Of a stretch of DNA of 64,000 bases, positions 7,690 to 17,068 are shown piece after piece. Both the position numbers and the translations under genes were made by a program. The DNA comes from Desulfurella acetivorans A63. Lineage in GTDB: Bacteria; Campylobacterota_A; Desulfurellia; Desulfurellales; Desulfurellaceae. Under the pieces are notes generated by a model. It saw nothing but the letters and a program-made list of their open reading frames with translations, was not told the origin of the DNA and made no database searches. The stretch is taken from the NCBI GenBank assembly GCA_000517565.1, contig CP007051.1, forward strand, positions 1,166,001 through 1,230,000, given 5' to 3'. Each line of letters opens with the position of its first letter. Positions within the stretch are counted from its first letter, which is position 1.

Positions 7690-8853
7690 TTAATATTGTA
7701 TCCTATACTACTTAATAGAGAATTTATAGACATACCTATCTGTTTTTCTATACGTTCTTTTGATTTCAAAGCACATTTCAGCTTATTTTCTATAGAACAC
7801 TTAATCTCTGCATCTTTTTCATATTTTTCTATTTTTAAATGATATCTTTTTCTATATCTATAAAACTCTCCTCTAAAGTATATTTATCTGCTATGAAAAC
7901 AATTTCTGCAGGAGTAATCGGATCACTGTCTTTTATACACATATCCATATGGTTGCGTATCGCCTCAGCTACCTCAATAAAACCAAGATCATTCAAAATT
8001 TTGGCACCTTTTACATCATGATTTTCTTCATAACGCACAATATCATGAAGCAATCCAGCGGCCTTAACTATATCTGGATTGATATTTAAACCTTTTTCAT
8101 TTAAACTTTTTGCTATAGTTTCTGCAAGCAAAGCAACTAATTTTGAGTGAGTTTTTATTTTATGGCTCACTGAGTAATATTGTAAAAGTGCAAAACATTC
8201 TTTTAGGTTTGGAACATTCAGATAATTTATAGAATTTTTTATTATTTCGTAATCTTGAGGTGTATCTACATCCAAGAGCATATATTCGTTAGGTGTAAAT
8301 ACTTCAACAATATGAGTCTTATAGTTTTCTAAAAAACCTTGTAATCCATTTTTGCCATCCCATGAAAGCAGCTTTTCTGCAACACTGGAAGGAAAAAGCG
8401 GAGGATGACCTCTTTGATTTTTAAAAGTAGGTATAATAATTCGAGATCTGTCGTTAAGCCAAGTTTCTAAAACTAGTTTCAAAGTACAATTACGTATTAA
8501 GGGAATATCAACTGGCAGAACAAAAAAAGCATCACACATAGAAGCTATATGTTTTACTCCAAGACATACAGAGGAAAACATTCCTCTTGATGGATCAGGG
8601 TTGTGAATTTCCATTACTTGTTCGCTAGAAATGACTCTATGTATTTCTTCAGTATTATAACCTGTAACTACAACTATTTTATCAATACCAAAATCATGAA
8701 AAGATTTATTTCTTCCTCTATAAAAGTTTTGTTATTTATAGGCAGCAGAGCTTTATTTTTGCCCATTCTAGATGATTGACCTGCTGCTAGTATTATCGCT
8801 CCAATATTTGAGCTTTTTATGTTTTTTTGATCAAATAAAGTTAAATCATTCAT
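7686..8853 (-). pseudogene. MobA/MocA-like nucleotidyltransferase fused to an HD phosphohydrolase domain, two frameshifts
   Basis: The N-terminus (ATG 8853) reads SNIGAIILAAGQSSRMGKNK, the nucleotide-binding signature of MobA/MocA NTP transferases. The frame then breaks at CTTTTC near 8692 and stops at 8674. The intact middle (7835-8614) continues with PDPSRGMFSS, PVDIPLI, GHPPLF and DVDTPQDY, all typical of that family. It then shows an HD domain: H in KTHSKLV, HD in LLHDIVR, H in ENHDVKG and NHMDM. A second break at GAAAAAG near 7845 moves the last about 50 residues into another frame ending at 7686, exactly overlapping the next start codon. This overlap suggests the reading frames belong together and that the breaks are recent or sequencing indels. 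The role is probably transfer of CMP or GMP to molybdopterin or tungstopterin. Confidence 0.7.
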
Positions 8854-8882
8854 ATTTCAAAATACAAAATTTACTAAGCTAT

Positions 8883-9699
8883 TTATCCTCCAATATTAGA
8901 GAATGGTTGGTGTATGTTGTTGTCTAAAAGTTTGTGTTGACGAGGTTTTATTTTAATTGATTGAATTAAAGTAAAAACTATGTATGTAGTGTTTTCTAAC
9001 ATATAATACTTGCTTAGCACATTTGTTTTATAATATGTTGTGGGCTTTAGAATATGGTGTTTTTCGATGATAGTTTTTACTTCATCAATTGAAACAAAGT
9101 TTTGCTTAAAGCCTTTGTTATAATCCGAAGGCATATACTCAATAAAGCGTATTTTGTAATTTCTAGTTAATGCAAATTTTAAAATGTTTTCAATCCATTC
9201 CAGGTTATAGTTTCGCATAACAACGGTATTAATCTTAGTGTTTGCAAATCTTACTGCATCTAGCGCGTCAAAACTCCTTGTAACATCTTTGATGTTGTCA
9301 AATTTTGTAATTTGTTTGAACTTTTGCGGGTCGAGAGTATCAAGACTTACTGTAACTCTAGAAAGTCCTGTGTTTTTTAAATGATTTACATAAAGAGTTA
9401 GTAAACTACCATTGGTTGTTAACGAAATATCTTTAAAACCTATTTTAGATAACATTTCAACTAATTTAAAAATGTGTTTTCTTATTAGCGGTTCGCCTCC
9501 GGTTAGTTTTATTTTTTTTACTCCTAGATCATAAGATGCTTTCGCACAAACTGCAATCTCTTCGTAAGTCAATATCTCACTCATAAAATGGAACACCTTA
9601 TGATGGCATACAATACAAGCATCTATAATTACATCTATTAGTTACAGATGATCTTAAGTAATCAATCTTTCTGTCAAATGGGTCTATAAGTTGTGTCAT
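8883..9699 (-). pseudogene. moaA: GTP 3',8-cyclase MoaA, frameshifted and shortened
   Basis: The start at 9699 reads [20 protein letters not shown], with the radical-SAM cluster motif C-x3-C-x2-C in [12 protein letters not shown] follows at YCMPS and the frame shifts near 9600. The rest (8883-9596) has the MoaA body: IKLTGGEPLIRKH, SLTTNGSLL, TVSLDTLDPQKF, and NTVVMRNYN. The C-terminal second cluster (C-x2-C-x13-C) and the GG tail region are missing. The last residues (about 8883-8990) look like out-of-frame sequence. About 270 codons remain against the usual 320-340. MoaA starts molybdopterin synthesis from GTP. As read, this copy cannot be functional. Confidence 0.75.
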
Positions 9700-9774
9700 T
9701 TATACCTATTTTAATATTAAATTGTGTTTTTCAACACCAATTCTATGTTTTTTAAACTCAAAAAACAATAGTTT

Positions 9775-10605
9775 TTATATTTCAAATACACTGCCAACGC
9801 TTGCAAAGAAAAATCTATCTTTGAGCTTGTTGTATAATTTTGCTCCAACTTCTAAACCTGTGCAATGTGAAGCACCTAGTTTCTGTATATTGTATTTTTC
9901 TATCACTTCAAGTACGCTATTAATATGCTCTTGTGATGCAAAACCTAAATGTGTGCCGCCTATTACAGCATAAATTTCTTTTTTGCCCGTTTTATTTATG
10001 AAGTGATTTAAAATATTGATGATACCAGCATGAGCACAACCTAGTATAATAACAAGACCCTTTGAAGTTTCTATGGCCAAAGAGAAATCATCCCATATCT
10101 CATCTTGTATTAACTCGCCATTGTTTATAACTTTCATTTCTTTATCAATTTTTTCAAATTCTGTTTTACGTTCAACTTCTCCGGATGAAAAAATACCTTT
10201 TTCTATTTCTTTAAATTCTTTATGAAAAACAAATTTAACACCAAGGCTTTCTAGATAAGCTTTACTAAACGGTATCCCTATATATCTTTTTATTTGACCT
10301 ATAGACCAATATCTATTAGAAAAAATGTCTGGATGTCCAAATGTCTCAATTGGAGATTTAAATTTCAAAAGATCGACAATGCCACCTGTATGGTCGTAAT
10401 GTCCGTGAGATATATACAAAAACTTTATGGTGGATAGGTCCTTTTTTAAAGCAATCGAATTATTCAACAATGCTTTGCCTTGTCCAGTATCAAATAAAAA
10501 GTTAAAATTAGGCGTTTCTACAAAAGCACTAAAACCGTGCTCTCCGATAACATCAAATGGTACTACTACACTATTTTCTGCTAAAATAGTAATTCTTAAC
10601 TCCAT
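9775..10605 (-). CDS. Metallo-beta-lactamase-fold hydrolase (COG1237-like)
   Basis: The 276-residue protein has the metal motif SHGHYDHTGG (HxHxDH), a later LGCAHAGI and C-terminal GASHCTGLEV, matching the MBL subgroup related to dihydropterin-ribofuranosyl-aminobenzene phosphate synthase (COG1237). I use the ATG at 10605 because GGAGGAG lies at 10612-10618, while the upstream ATG at 10620 contains that RBS in its own codons. The pterin-linked annotation of the family fits a pterin-cofactor operon, but the substrate is not known. Confidence 0.7.
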   Translation of the reverse strand: MELRITILAENSVVVPFDVIGEHGFSAFVETPNFNFLFDTGQGKALLNNSIALKKDLSTIKFLYISHGHYDHTGGIVDLLKFKSPIETFGHPDIFSNRYWSIGQIKRYIGIPFSKAYLESLGVKFVFHKEFKEIEKGIFSSGEVERKTEFEKIDKEMKVINNGELIQDEIWDDFSLAIETSKGLVIILGCAHAGIINILNHFINKTGKKEIYAVIGGTHLGFASQEHINSVLEVIEKYNIQKLGASHCTGLEVGAKLYNKLKDRFFFASVGSVFEI

Positions 10606-10640
10606 ATTATTCTCCTCCATTTATAATTATTTAAAAAAAT

Positions 10641-11063
10641 TTACTTTACACTTAGCATTTCTTCAGTTATTAAATCTTCAATGTCGCTTACTTCTTGGAT
10701 TATTTTTGTAACAGGATCAGGGAAAAATTCCGCTAACAAGCCTATGGAAATTGCAGAAAGAAATGTTTCATTGTTATCCGTTTCAAATATTACGTAAGTA
10801 CAAGGAAGAAGAGTAGACATTTCGTCTTGCGCATTTACTATCTGGCTTGCATAAGAAGCATTACATAAAAAATAAATAACCATATTTTTGATATTTTTAA
10901 GCTCGAAACCACTAGAAATAATTGATTTATTAAAATCCCACATTGGAACGGGAAAACTCCAACCTTTAGACTGTTTTACCAAATTTTCAAACTTTTCTTT
11001 TGCTGCTTCAAAACCAAATGGTGATTTTACCTTTTTGATTAGTTCGCTACTTTTCATTTTCAA
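10641..11063 (-). CDS. DUF302-domain protein
   Basis: This 140-residue protein has the DUF302 pattern KNIKNMVIYFLCNASYASQI then DEMSTLLPCTYVIFE, in which the cysteine-containing C(N/D)xxxA and PC elements are conserved. It has no signal peptide or membrane segment. Function is unknown. DUF302 proteins often occur next to oxidoreductases. It sits between moeA and the MBL gene in the same orientation with short gaps (64 and 35 bp). Confidence 0.6.
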   Translation of the reverse strand: MKMKSSELIKKVKSPFGFEAAKEKFENLVKQSKGWSFPVPMWDFNKSIISSGFELKNIKNMVIYFLCNASYASQIVNAQDEMSTLLPCTYVIFETDNNETFLSAISIGLLAEFFPDPVTKIIQEVSDIEDLITEEMLSVK

Positions 11064-11127
11064 ACCCTCCTTTTAAAATACCGCAATTACCAATACAAGC
11101 CTGGAAAATAATTTCATAAAGTACACC

Positions 11128-12312
11128 CTATATAAAAAAGAATTCGAGCATCTCACCTTTTTTTGCAATTTCTACTTCTTTTGGTATAGCTAAAAACGCA
11201 TTTGCTTTAGATAGGGCACTAAAGTCACCAGAACCATTGTAATTTATCTTATAGGCTACATAACCGTCTTGACAAAAAGCTACTTTTGTTGGCAAAAAAT
11301 GCATTCTATCCGATTTTTTTTTGTAATCAAAATCAATCTTGCACTTTAGAAAATCCACATCAAAATCTTTGCATTTTAACATCTTTGAAATAATATTTCC
11401 TACAAACAACCTAAAGACACTAAATGTTGATACCGGGTTTCCTGGTGAACCAATAATAAAACAATTGTCTTTTTTTGCTATAATTGTTGGTCTTCCTGGT
11501 TTCATATCAATGGTTCTAATTAGTATTTTGGCGCCTATGGCGTTTAGCGCTTCCTGGGTATAATCCTTATCGCCAAATGAAGATCCGCCTGTTATTATTA
11601 CGATATCACAGTTTAAAACAGCACTATGCAGTGTATGTTCGATCAATTTTGGGTCATCTAAAATACGTCCATAATCAATCGCTTCTTGATTAAACTGTCT
11701 TATCTGGGCAATTAAACTGTAGCGCGAGGTGTCAACAACGCTTGTTGGTTTTTGTGGCTCACCAATATCAACTAATTCATCACCTGTTGTAATAACGCCA
11801 ATATTGAGCTTTCTGTAAACTTTTACGCTTTTATAGCCAAGTTGTGCAAGTAAATTGATCATATTTGGTTTTATTAGAGTACCTTCTTTTAAAACAAGCT
11901 CATTCTTTTTTAAATCCTCTCCAAGGTAAGCTATATTTGAACCTTTTTTTGGTGGTTTTATAAATTCAATAAAACCGTCTTTTTCTATTACAGCTTCAAA
12001 TTCTACCACACTATCGCAATCATCTGGCACTTTAGCGCCTGTCATTATGCGCACGCAATACCCTTTTTGGGTCTTAATGTTTGTTTCTTGGCCTGCATAA
12101 ATTACATCTTGGATTTTAAGCCTTTTAGGCAAATCATCTTCAAATCTGAAAGCAAAACCGTCCATTGTGGCTTTGTTAAATGGGGGAAAATCTATATTTG
12201 ATATAATATCAATTGCCAGTACTCTGTTTATAGACTCAATTAAATCAACCTGTTGGGTTTGAGCTACAAGCTCTGGCTGAATTGATTGGATTGCTTCATA
12301 AAATGTGGTCAT
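11128..12312 (-). CDS. moeA: Molybdopterin molybdenumtransferase MoeA
   Basis: All MoeA landmarks are present over 394 residues: DFPPFNKATMDGFAF near the N-terminus, IMTGAKVPDDCDSVVEFE, the MoCF-domain motifs GVITTGDELVDIGE and ITGGSSFGDKDYT, then KPGRPTIIAK and GSPGNPVSTF. MoeA inserts molybdate, or tungstate in W-enzyme organisms, into adenylylated molybdopterin. It starts 6 bp after the AorC-like gene, so it is in the tungsten oxidoreductase operon and may serve tungsten insertion. Confidence 0.92.
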   Translation of the reverse strand: MTTFYEAIQSIQPELVAQTQQVDLIESINRVLAIDIISNIDFPPFNKATMDGFAFRFEDDLPKRLKIQDVIYAGQETNIKTQKGYCVRIMTGAKVPDDCDSVVEFEAVIEKDGFIEFIKPPKKGSNIAYLGEDLKKNELVLKEGTLIKPNMINLLAQLGYKSVKVYRKLNIGVITTGDELVDIGEPQKPTSVVDTSRYSLIAQIRQFNQEAIDYGRILDDPKLIEHTLHSAVLNCDIVIITGGSSFGDKDYTQEALNAIGAKILIRTIDMKPGRPTIIAKKDNCFIIGSPGNPVSTFSVFRLFVGNIISKMLKCKDFDVDFLKCKIDFDYKKKSDRMHFLPTKVAFCQDGYVAYKINYNGSGDFSALSKANAFLAIPKEVEIAKKGEMLEFFFI

Positions 12313-12318
12313 GAGAAC

Positions 12319-13539
12319 CTACCTATAGTTAAGCTTACTTAAAAATTTTGGATAGTTCATAAATTGATTTAGATTATGAAAAATATCTATTTTGGTGCGT
12401 GTTTTTACTAGATTATAGTAAAGTCCTGCATCGTTTGTGTCTTTAATAAGTGTTGCTCCAATTATAAAACCAGATTCATCAAAAAAGAGTTTTCTATAAA
12501 AAAACCTGCCTGGATCGTAAAACTCTATATTTTGTGCATCGTCTTTATTGTAACCAACAACAGCAACATCTATACCAAAAACCTCTGTTGTGTTGTTTTT
12601 TATACTACCGTCGTAGGCTACATTGATACCTAAAATATTTTTTGCTGCAATAATTGCTTGCTCAACTGCCGTTATCCAGTTACCTTGAATGACGCTTTTT
12701 CCTGTGACAAAATCTCTACCTTGAGCACAATCGCCAGCTGCATAAACATCCTGAGCGCTTGTTTTGCAAAAATCGTCTATTATGATTCCTTTGTCTGTTT
12801 CTATCTCGCCTTTTAGAAAATCTACATTAGGCACAACACCTTTTCCTACAAGGAGTAAATCACAATCTATTTGATGATTGGATTTTAAGCTAAGTTTTAT
12901 TGAGCCATCCAAATTATCTTTTATGCTTTCTACATCATCATGTTTGTAGATAAATACATTTTTGTCTTTAAATATTTCTTCTAAGATATATGAAGCGCTT
13001 TTATCCACCACCTGAGAAAAAATTCTATCAGATGAAACTATTATGTGTTTTTTAACATCATCTTTTAAATGAGATAGCGTTGGTAAACTAACAAGACCTG
13101 CACCAAGTGCCGCAACAGATTTTGCATTTGAAAATAACTTGCGCAATTTATCTGCATCGGATATATTTCTCAAAGTTAACACCTTTTCATGCTTTATATG
13201 CGACTGTTTTGCAAAAGCACCTACTGCAATAAGCAAATACCTGTATGTATATGTATCAAACTGCGTATAGATTGTTTTTTTATTTGTATCAACTCTAAAT
13301 ACTTCATCTCCTAAATAAGCGTCAATGCCATTTTTTGCATAAAAGCTTTTATCTACAATGTAGAGATGATCTTTATCTGTATCAAATCCTGCATAGTAAG
13401 GTGTTAGGACCCTTGAGTATGCGCTCTCAGCTTCTTTATCAAATACAGCAACAGACATTTTCTTATCAAAAGCTCTTATAGTCTTTATTGCACTTAAACC
13501 CGCTGCTGAGTTGCCTATTATAATTAAATCATAGTGCAT
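12319..13539 (-). CDS. FAD-dependent NAD(P)H oxidoreductase, AorC-like
   Basis: This 406-residue pyridine-nucleotide oxidoreductase has two Rossmann folds: IIIGNSAAGLSAIKTI at the N-terminus for FAD and SVAALGAGLVSLPTLSH for NAD(P)H. The flavin motif reads DVYAAGDCAQG. The order FeS protein, tungsten AOR, FAD protein matches the AorABC aldehyde oxidoreductase of Aromatoleum, where AorC lets the enzyme use NAD+. It probably plays the same role here. A hairpin (13557-13592) separates it from the AOR gene. It precedes moeA by 6 bp. Confidence 0.75.
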   Translation of the reverse strand: MHYDLIIIGNSAAGLSAIKTIRAFDKKMSVAVFDKEAESAYSRVLTPYYAGFDTDKDHLYIVDKSFYAKNGIDAYLGDEVFRVDTNKKTIYTQFDTYTYRYLLIAVGAFAKQSHIKHEKVLTLRNISDADKLRKLFSNAKSVAALGAGLVSLPTLSHLKDDVKKHIIVSSDRIFSQVVDKSASYILEEIFKDKNVFIYKHDDVESIKDNLDGSIKLSLKSNHQIDCDLLLVGKGVVPNVDFLKGEIETDKGIIIDDFCKTSAQDVYAAGDCAQGRDFVTGKSVIQGNWITAVEQAIIAAKNILGINVAYDGSIKNNTTEVFGIDVAVVGYNKDDAQNIEFYDPGRFFYRKLFFDESGFIIGATLIKDTNDAGLYYNLVKTRTKIDIFHNLNQFMNYPKFLSKLNYR

Positions 13540-13556
13540 TTATCCCTCACTTTGGT

Positions 13557-13592
13557 TTTAAGCGCAAAGCTTTAAAAGACTTTGCGCTTAAA
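13557..13592 (-). terminator. Intercistronic hairpin between AOR and FAD genes
   Basis: TTTTAAGCGCAAAG pairs with CTTTGCGCTTAAAA around a 10-nt loop. The stem is strong with a weak T tail in either direction. It may give partial termination or protect the 3' end of the highly expressed AOR mRNA. Confidence 0.55.
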
Positions 13593-13595
13593 ATT

Positions 13596-15404
13596 TTATG
13601 CAATATTTAGCTCTTTTAGCTTTTCTTGCGTTGGCACTCCGTCAGATCCCCAACCACGCTCTTTGTAGTACTCAGGCAAAAGCTCAGATAACTTTGCAAC
13701 CATGCCTTTTGCCGGGCCTTCTTTTACTGGCTCTTCAAGCAAGCGTTTTGGAAGTGTGTCCTGAGATGGATCAATACCAGCTTTGAGGTTAAATAAGCGC
13801 TCTATATTATATATGCGCTCTCCTGCTTTCATCATATCGTTTTGCGTGTAATTCAAGCCAGTAGCTGCAGTAAATAGGTTTGTTATGTGGTTTATGTTTA
13901 TTGCAAATGTGGTAAACAAACACATACCCACAGAGTCCACCACTGCTGTCACATCCTGGAAAGTTTTTGTCCAGAAAGCTTTATTTTCTGTTGTATAAGG
14001 ATCAAGTTTTTCCGGTACACCCATAATTTCTGGTGAAATCATATAGCCTCTAACATGGCAGGCACCACGGTTTGAAGTAGCATACTCCAAAGCCATACCT
14101 TGAGCTACCCTACCATCGTATGCTGGAAATTCCTGTTTTTTTACTGTCATGGAAAACTCTGGGTGTCCATACAAACTTGCAAGTCTGTATGAGCCAAGCG
14201 CAAGCTTATCCCCAAATCCTTCTCTCTTGCCAGTTAGCTCAATCATTTTAACCATTGCATCAGCATCTCCAAACTTTAGAGGCATTCCTATATCGGCTTG
14301 AGGAATTATGCCTTTTTCAAACATCTCCATAGCACATGCTACAGTAGCGCCTGCACTTATTGGGTCCATACCATACTCGTTACATAAATAATTTGCTTTT
14401 GTAATTGCACTTAAATCTGATACGCCGCAATCTGAACCCAAAGCAAATATTGTTTCGTACTCTGGACCTTCACCTGTTTGAGCCTTGTACCTAGGGTCAA
14501 CTAATTTTGTAACCCTTGCACATCCTATCATGCAGGACATACAGGCTTTATTTCTAACAAGCAAGGTGCTAGCAAGTGTTTCACCAGATATTTTTTCTGC
14601 ATCTTCAAACACATCTGCCTGGAAGTTTCTTGTTGGAAGCAAGCCATTTTGGTTTATAACATTCACAAGCACAGCTGTGCCATATGCAGGAAGCCCAGCT
14701 GAAGTTACAGGCGATTCTTTTATTGCCCTGAAAGCATCTGTTGCCGCTTCTCTAAACTTCACTCTATCTGCTACCTTAACACCCAATGTGCCCCTTACAG
14801 CTATAGCTTTTAGATTCTTTGAGCCCATTACAGCACCAACACCGCTTCTGCCTGCTGCCCTGTGCTTATCATTCATAATAGCTGCGAATAATACCTGCTT
14901 TTCACCTGCTGGACCAATAGAAGCAATCTTTGCATCTCTATGGAAAGTTGAATGTAGATAATCTTCTGCTTCATCAGAGGTTTTGCCCCATATTTTAGAA
15001 GCATCTTTTATGGCTACCTGGTTGTTATAGATTGTAACATAAACCGGGTGAGCTGCTTTGCCTTCTATTATTACAAGGTCAATACCCGCATACTTTAGTT
15101 CAGCTGGGAAATAACCACCAGAATTTGAACAAGCAATCGTGCCTGTTAGAGGAGATTTTGTAATCATCATATAGCGACCATTTGCTGCACCGTATGTACC
15201 AGTCAACGGTCCTGGGGCAAGTATCAGCTTATTATCTTCAGAAAATGGGTCAACCGTTGGGTCTACTTCTTCCATGAAATACTTTGAACCAAGACCCCTG
15301 CCGCCTAAATACAGCTTGGCCCACTCGTAGTTTAAAGGCTCAAAAGCATAAGTCATTTTAGAGAGGTTTATCCTTAAGACATTTCCTATCCATCCACCAA
15401 ACAT
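13596..15404 (-). CDS. aor: Tungsten-containing aldehyde:ferredoxin oxidoreductase (AorB-like)
   Basis: At 602 residues it is full length for the AOR family. It starts [15 protein letters not shown] and shows [10 protein letters not shown], the MPT-binding [10 protein letters not shown] and [13 protein letters not shown], and the [4Fe-4S] ligands in CMSCMIGC with a fourth cysteine in VGMCLFTTF. The enzyme holds a bis-tungstopterin and oxidises aldehydes to acids, or reduces acids with low-potential donors. Upstream is a four-cluster ferredoxin, downstream the FAD protein and moeA, giving an AorABC-like unit. The actual aldehyde is not predictable. Confidence 0.9.
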   Translation of the reverse strand: MFGGWIGNVLRINLSKMTYAFEPLNYEWAKLYLGGRGLGSKYFMEEVDPTVDPFSEDNKLILAPGPLTGTYGAANGRYMMITKSPLTGTIACSNSGGYFPAELKYAGIDLVIIEGKAAHPVYVTIYNNQVAIKDASKIWGKTSDEAEDYLHSTFHRDAKIASIGPAGEKQVLFAAIMNDKHRAAGRSGVGAVMGSKNLKAIAVRGTLGVKVADRVKFREAATDAFRAIKESPVTSAGLPAYGTAVLVNVINQNGLLPTRNFQADVFEDAEKISGETLASTLLVRNKACMSCMIGCARVTKLVDPRYKAQTGEGPEYETIFALGSDCGVSDLSAITKANYLCNEYGMDPISAGATVACAMEMFEKGIIPQADIGMPLKFGDADAMVKMIELTGKREGFGDKLALGSYRLASLYGHPEFSMTVKKQEFPAYDGRVAQGMALEYATSNRGACHVRGYMISPEIMGVPEKLDPYTTENKAFWTKTFQDVTAVVDSVGMCLFTTFAININHITNLFTAATGLNYTQNDMMKAGERIYNIERLFNLKAGIDPSQDTLPKRLLEEPVKEGPAKGMVAKLSELLPEYYKERGWGSDGVPTQEKLKELNIA

Positions 15405-15405
15405 A

Positions 15406-15885
15406 CTACACCTCCAATCGTCCTTCTTTTACAACATTTACATAGTTTAGAATCTTTGTCCTAAGAGGTGCATCCTCTTCCTCAAATGTTAGACAACCTG
15501 TTGGGCAAAATGCGACACACTCCGGGTAATCGCCGCCACAAAGGTTACATTTATCCGCTTTTTGTTTGTACTCCACATACTTTATCATACCAAACGGACA
15601 AGCACTTACGCATGTTCTACAACCTACACATTTTTCTTCAATTACCTCTACCACACCTGTGTCTGGGTGCTTTACTATAGCACCAGATGGACATGCTCTA
15701 GCACACCATGGATCATCACATTGCTGGCATGTAACCGTAACAAACGAAGCTTCTTCCAAAAATACTTCATTGTAGATGCGAGACAAACTTGGGGCAAACA
15801 TACCATGATGTTTAAAAGAACAGGCAAGCTCGCAGGTTTTACAACCAATACACTTTGAAGGTTCGATTCTAATTCGCTTTGACAT
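15406..15885 (-). CDS. Four-cluster ferredoxin subunit, AorA-like
   Basis: The 159-residue protein has four cysteine groups: [35 protein letters not shown] and [15 protein letters not shown]. That suits four [4Fe-4S] clusters in the HydN/DmsB-like fold. It ends one base before the AOR gene and probably wires the tungsten site to the FAD subunit. It has no signal peptide, so the complex is cytoplasmic. Confidence 0.85.
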   Translation of the reverse strand: MSKRIRIEPSKCIGCKTCELACSFKHHGMFAPSLSRIYNEVFLEEASFVTVTCQQCDDPWCARACPSGAIVKHPDTGVVEVIEEKCVGCRTCVSACPFGMIKYVEYKQKADKCNLCGGDYPECVAFCPTGCLTFEEEDAPLRTKILNYVNVVKEGRLEV

Positions 15886-15914
15886 AGAAACCTCCCTGAT
15901 TAACTTTTTAATTA

Positions 15915-15942
15915 ATTATAACCCAAATTTATATTTTTTCAA
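15915..15942 (-). promoter_or_regulatory. Sigma-70 promoter for the aor operon
   Basis: On the minus strand TTGAAA (15942-15937) is followed after 16 bp by a perfect TATAAT (15920-15915). The predicted start near 15908 leaves about 22 bases before the AorA-like start codon with GGGAGG in between. Confidence 0.6.
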
Positions 15943-15946
15943 TTTT

Positions 15947-16765
15947 TTATATAAATCCCTTTTTTTGATTTGAAACACATTTATTGTTTGCTATAGTTTC
16001 GGCTATTATAGATATTGCTATTTCAAAAGGAGTTTCAGCTTCTATGTCCAACCCGATTGGAGCAAAAATTTTATCTAAAAAACCATTATCTAAACCAAGC
16101 TCCTTGGCTTTAGTAAAACACTTTTCCTTCCTCTTTAGACTCCCTATCATGCCAATATAACCAAATTTTATACCTTTGTTGAATAAAGATTTAAGTATAT
16201 ACGGATCGTCTTTGCCACCAGCTGTAACTAAAACAATATAATCTCCTTCTTTCAAAGGCATTTCTGAAATGCTTTCTTTAAATTTCTTATTAAAAACCGC
16301 AGCTTTTGGAAAATTTTCGGTATTTGCTAGCTCAGGTCTTTCATCGCAAACAATTATATTAAATGTGTCGTCGAGGCATATTATTTCATAAAGCTTTTTT
16401 GCTATGTGACCTGCACCAAATATAACATAGTTTGGCTTTTCTCCAATATATTCTATAAATATCTGTATAGACCCTCCACATACCATACCAAGAGAACTTT
16501 CACTGTCTTCTTTTAATACATATGTTTTAAGTAAACTTTTATGAGTTTTGAATATATTTTTAGCTTCATCAATAACATCTTTTTCTACTAATCCTCCTCC
16601 AATGGTTCCATATATGGTGCCGTTTTTGTCTATTATCATTTTAAAACCAATTTTACCAGAAGTTGAAGATTCAGCGTTGACAACAGTTGCTATGACGAAT
16701 TCTTTACCATTTTCGATAAATTCGGCTATTCGTTTATAAATTTGTTGCATTGCTAAATTCTCCAT
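15947..16765 (-). CDS. XdhC/CoxI family molybdoenzyme maturation factor
   Basis: This 272-residue protein has the XdhC N-terminal domain (FVIATVVNAESSTSGKIGFK, IYGTIGGGLVE, SSLGMVCGGSIQIFIE) and the C-terminal Rossmann domain (VIFGAGHIAKKL, VTAGGKDDPYI, IGMIGSLKRK). XdhC proteins bind and help sulfurate the Mo cofactor before insertion into xanthine-dehydrogenase-type enzymes, matching the genes upstream. The start may be the second Met at 16750, because GGAGA lies inside the first codons of the longer form. Confidence 0.88.
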   Translation of the reverse strand: MENLAMQQIYKRIAEFIENGKEFVIATVVNAESSTSGKIGFKMIIDKNGTIYGTIGGGLVEKDVIDEAKNIFKTHKSLLKTYVLKEDSESSLGMVCGGSIQIFIEYIGEKPNYVIFGAGHIAKKLYEIICLDDTFNIIVCDERPELANTENFPKAAVFNKKFKESISEMPLKEGDYIVLVTAGGKDDPYILKSLFNKGIKFGYIGMIGSLKRKEKCFTKAKELGLDNGFLDKIFAPIGLDIEAETPFEIAISIIAETIANNKCVSNQKKGFI

Positions 16766-16824
16766 TGGCCATTTTTAAAATCTCCTTTTTTGTCAGCTTA
16801 TATTCACTTATTCAACTCACACAT

Positions 16825-16980
16825 GTTTCTTGCCTATAGATAGAAATTTTTCTATGTCGCTTTGATCTATTATATGTCCTTTCTTAAAAAAAGCGGACCC
16901 TTTTTAACGCCTAGAATAATCTCAGTTACATCTGCACCTAAAGCCTTACCTACAGCATTTTCCGTTTTAACTTTATTCAT
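16825..16980 (-). pseudogene. Fragment of a MoeA-like molybdopterin-binding protein
   Basis: An ATG at 16980 opens MNKVKTENAVGKALGADVTE then IILGVKKGPLF, the N-terminus of the molybdopterin-binding protein often found beside Mo hydroxylases (KVEDAVG--L-HDIT-I-PG-FKG--FKKGH-I). After a T7 run the frame breaks and stops at 16870. The other frame continues GHIIDQSDIEKFLSIGKKHV and then stops. One indel in the T7 run would join them, but the remaining about 250 residues are missing, so the gene was truncated before xdhC. Confidence 0.6.
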
Positions 16981-17026
16981 AACAAAAACTCTATCATTCT
17001 TATCCTCAAATAAATTAAGCACTCAA

Positions 17027-17058
17027 TTTGCAGTCTGCTTTAAAAAGCAGACTGCAAA
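17027..17058. terminator. Strong hairpin after the FAD-subunit gene
   Basis: TTTGCAGTCTGCTTT and AAGCAGACTGCAAA form a near-perfect stem of about 14 bp. It lies about 10 bp past the predicted true end of the FAD subunit (17069). The following bases are AT-rich but lack a clean T run. Confidence 0.55.
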
Positions 17059-17068
17059 TAAATTTAAA

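Noticed and set aside
9590..9620. Programmed frameshift or selenocysteine-like readthrough in moaA
   Set aside because: The interruption is TAA followed by a frame change, there is no slippery run, and the C-terminal cluster region is also missing. Plain breakage is simpler.
13598..13786. Antisense open frames opposite the AOR, Mo hydroxylase, GDH and dnaE genes
   Set aside because: They lie wholly within well-supported genes, have no initiation signals and no recognisable products.
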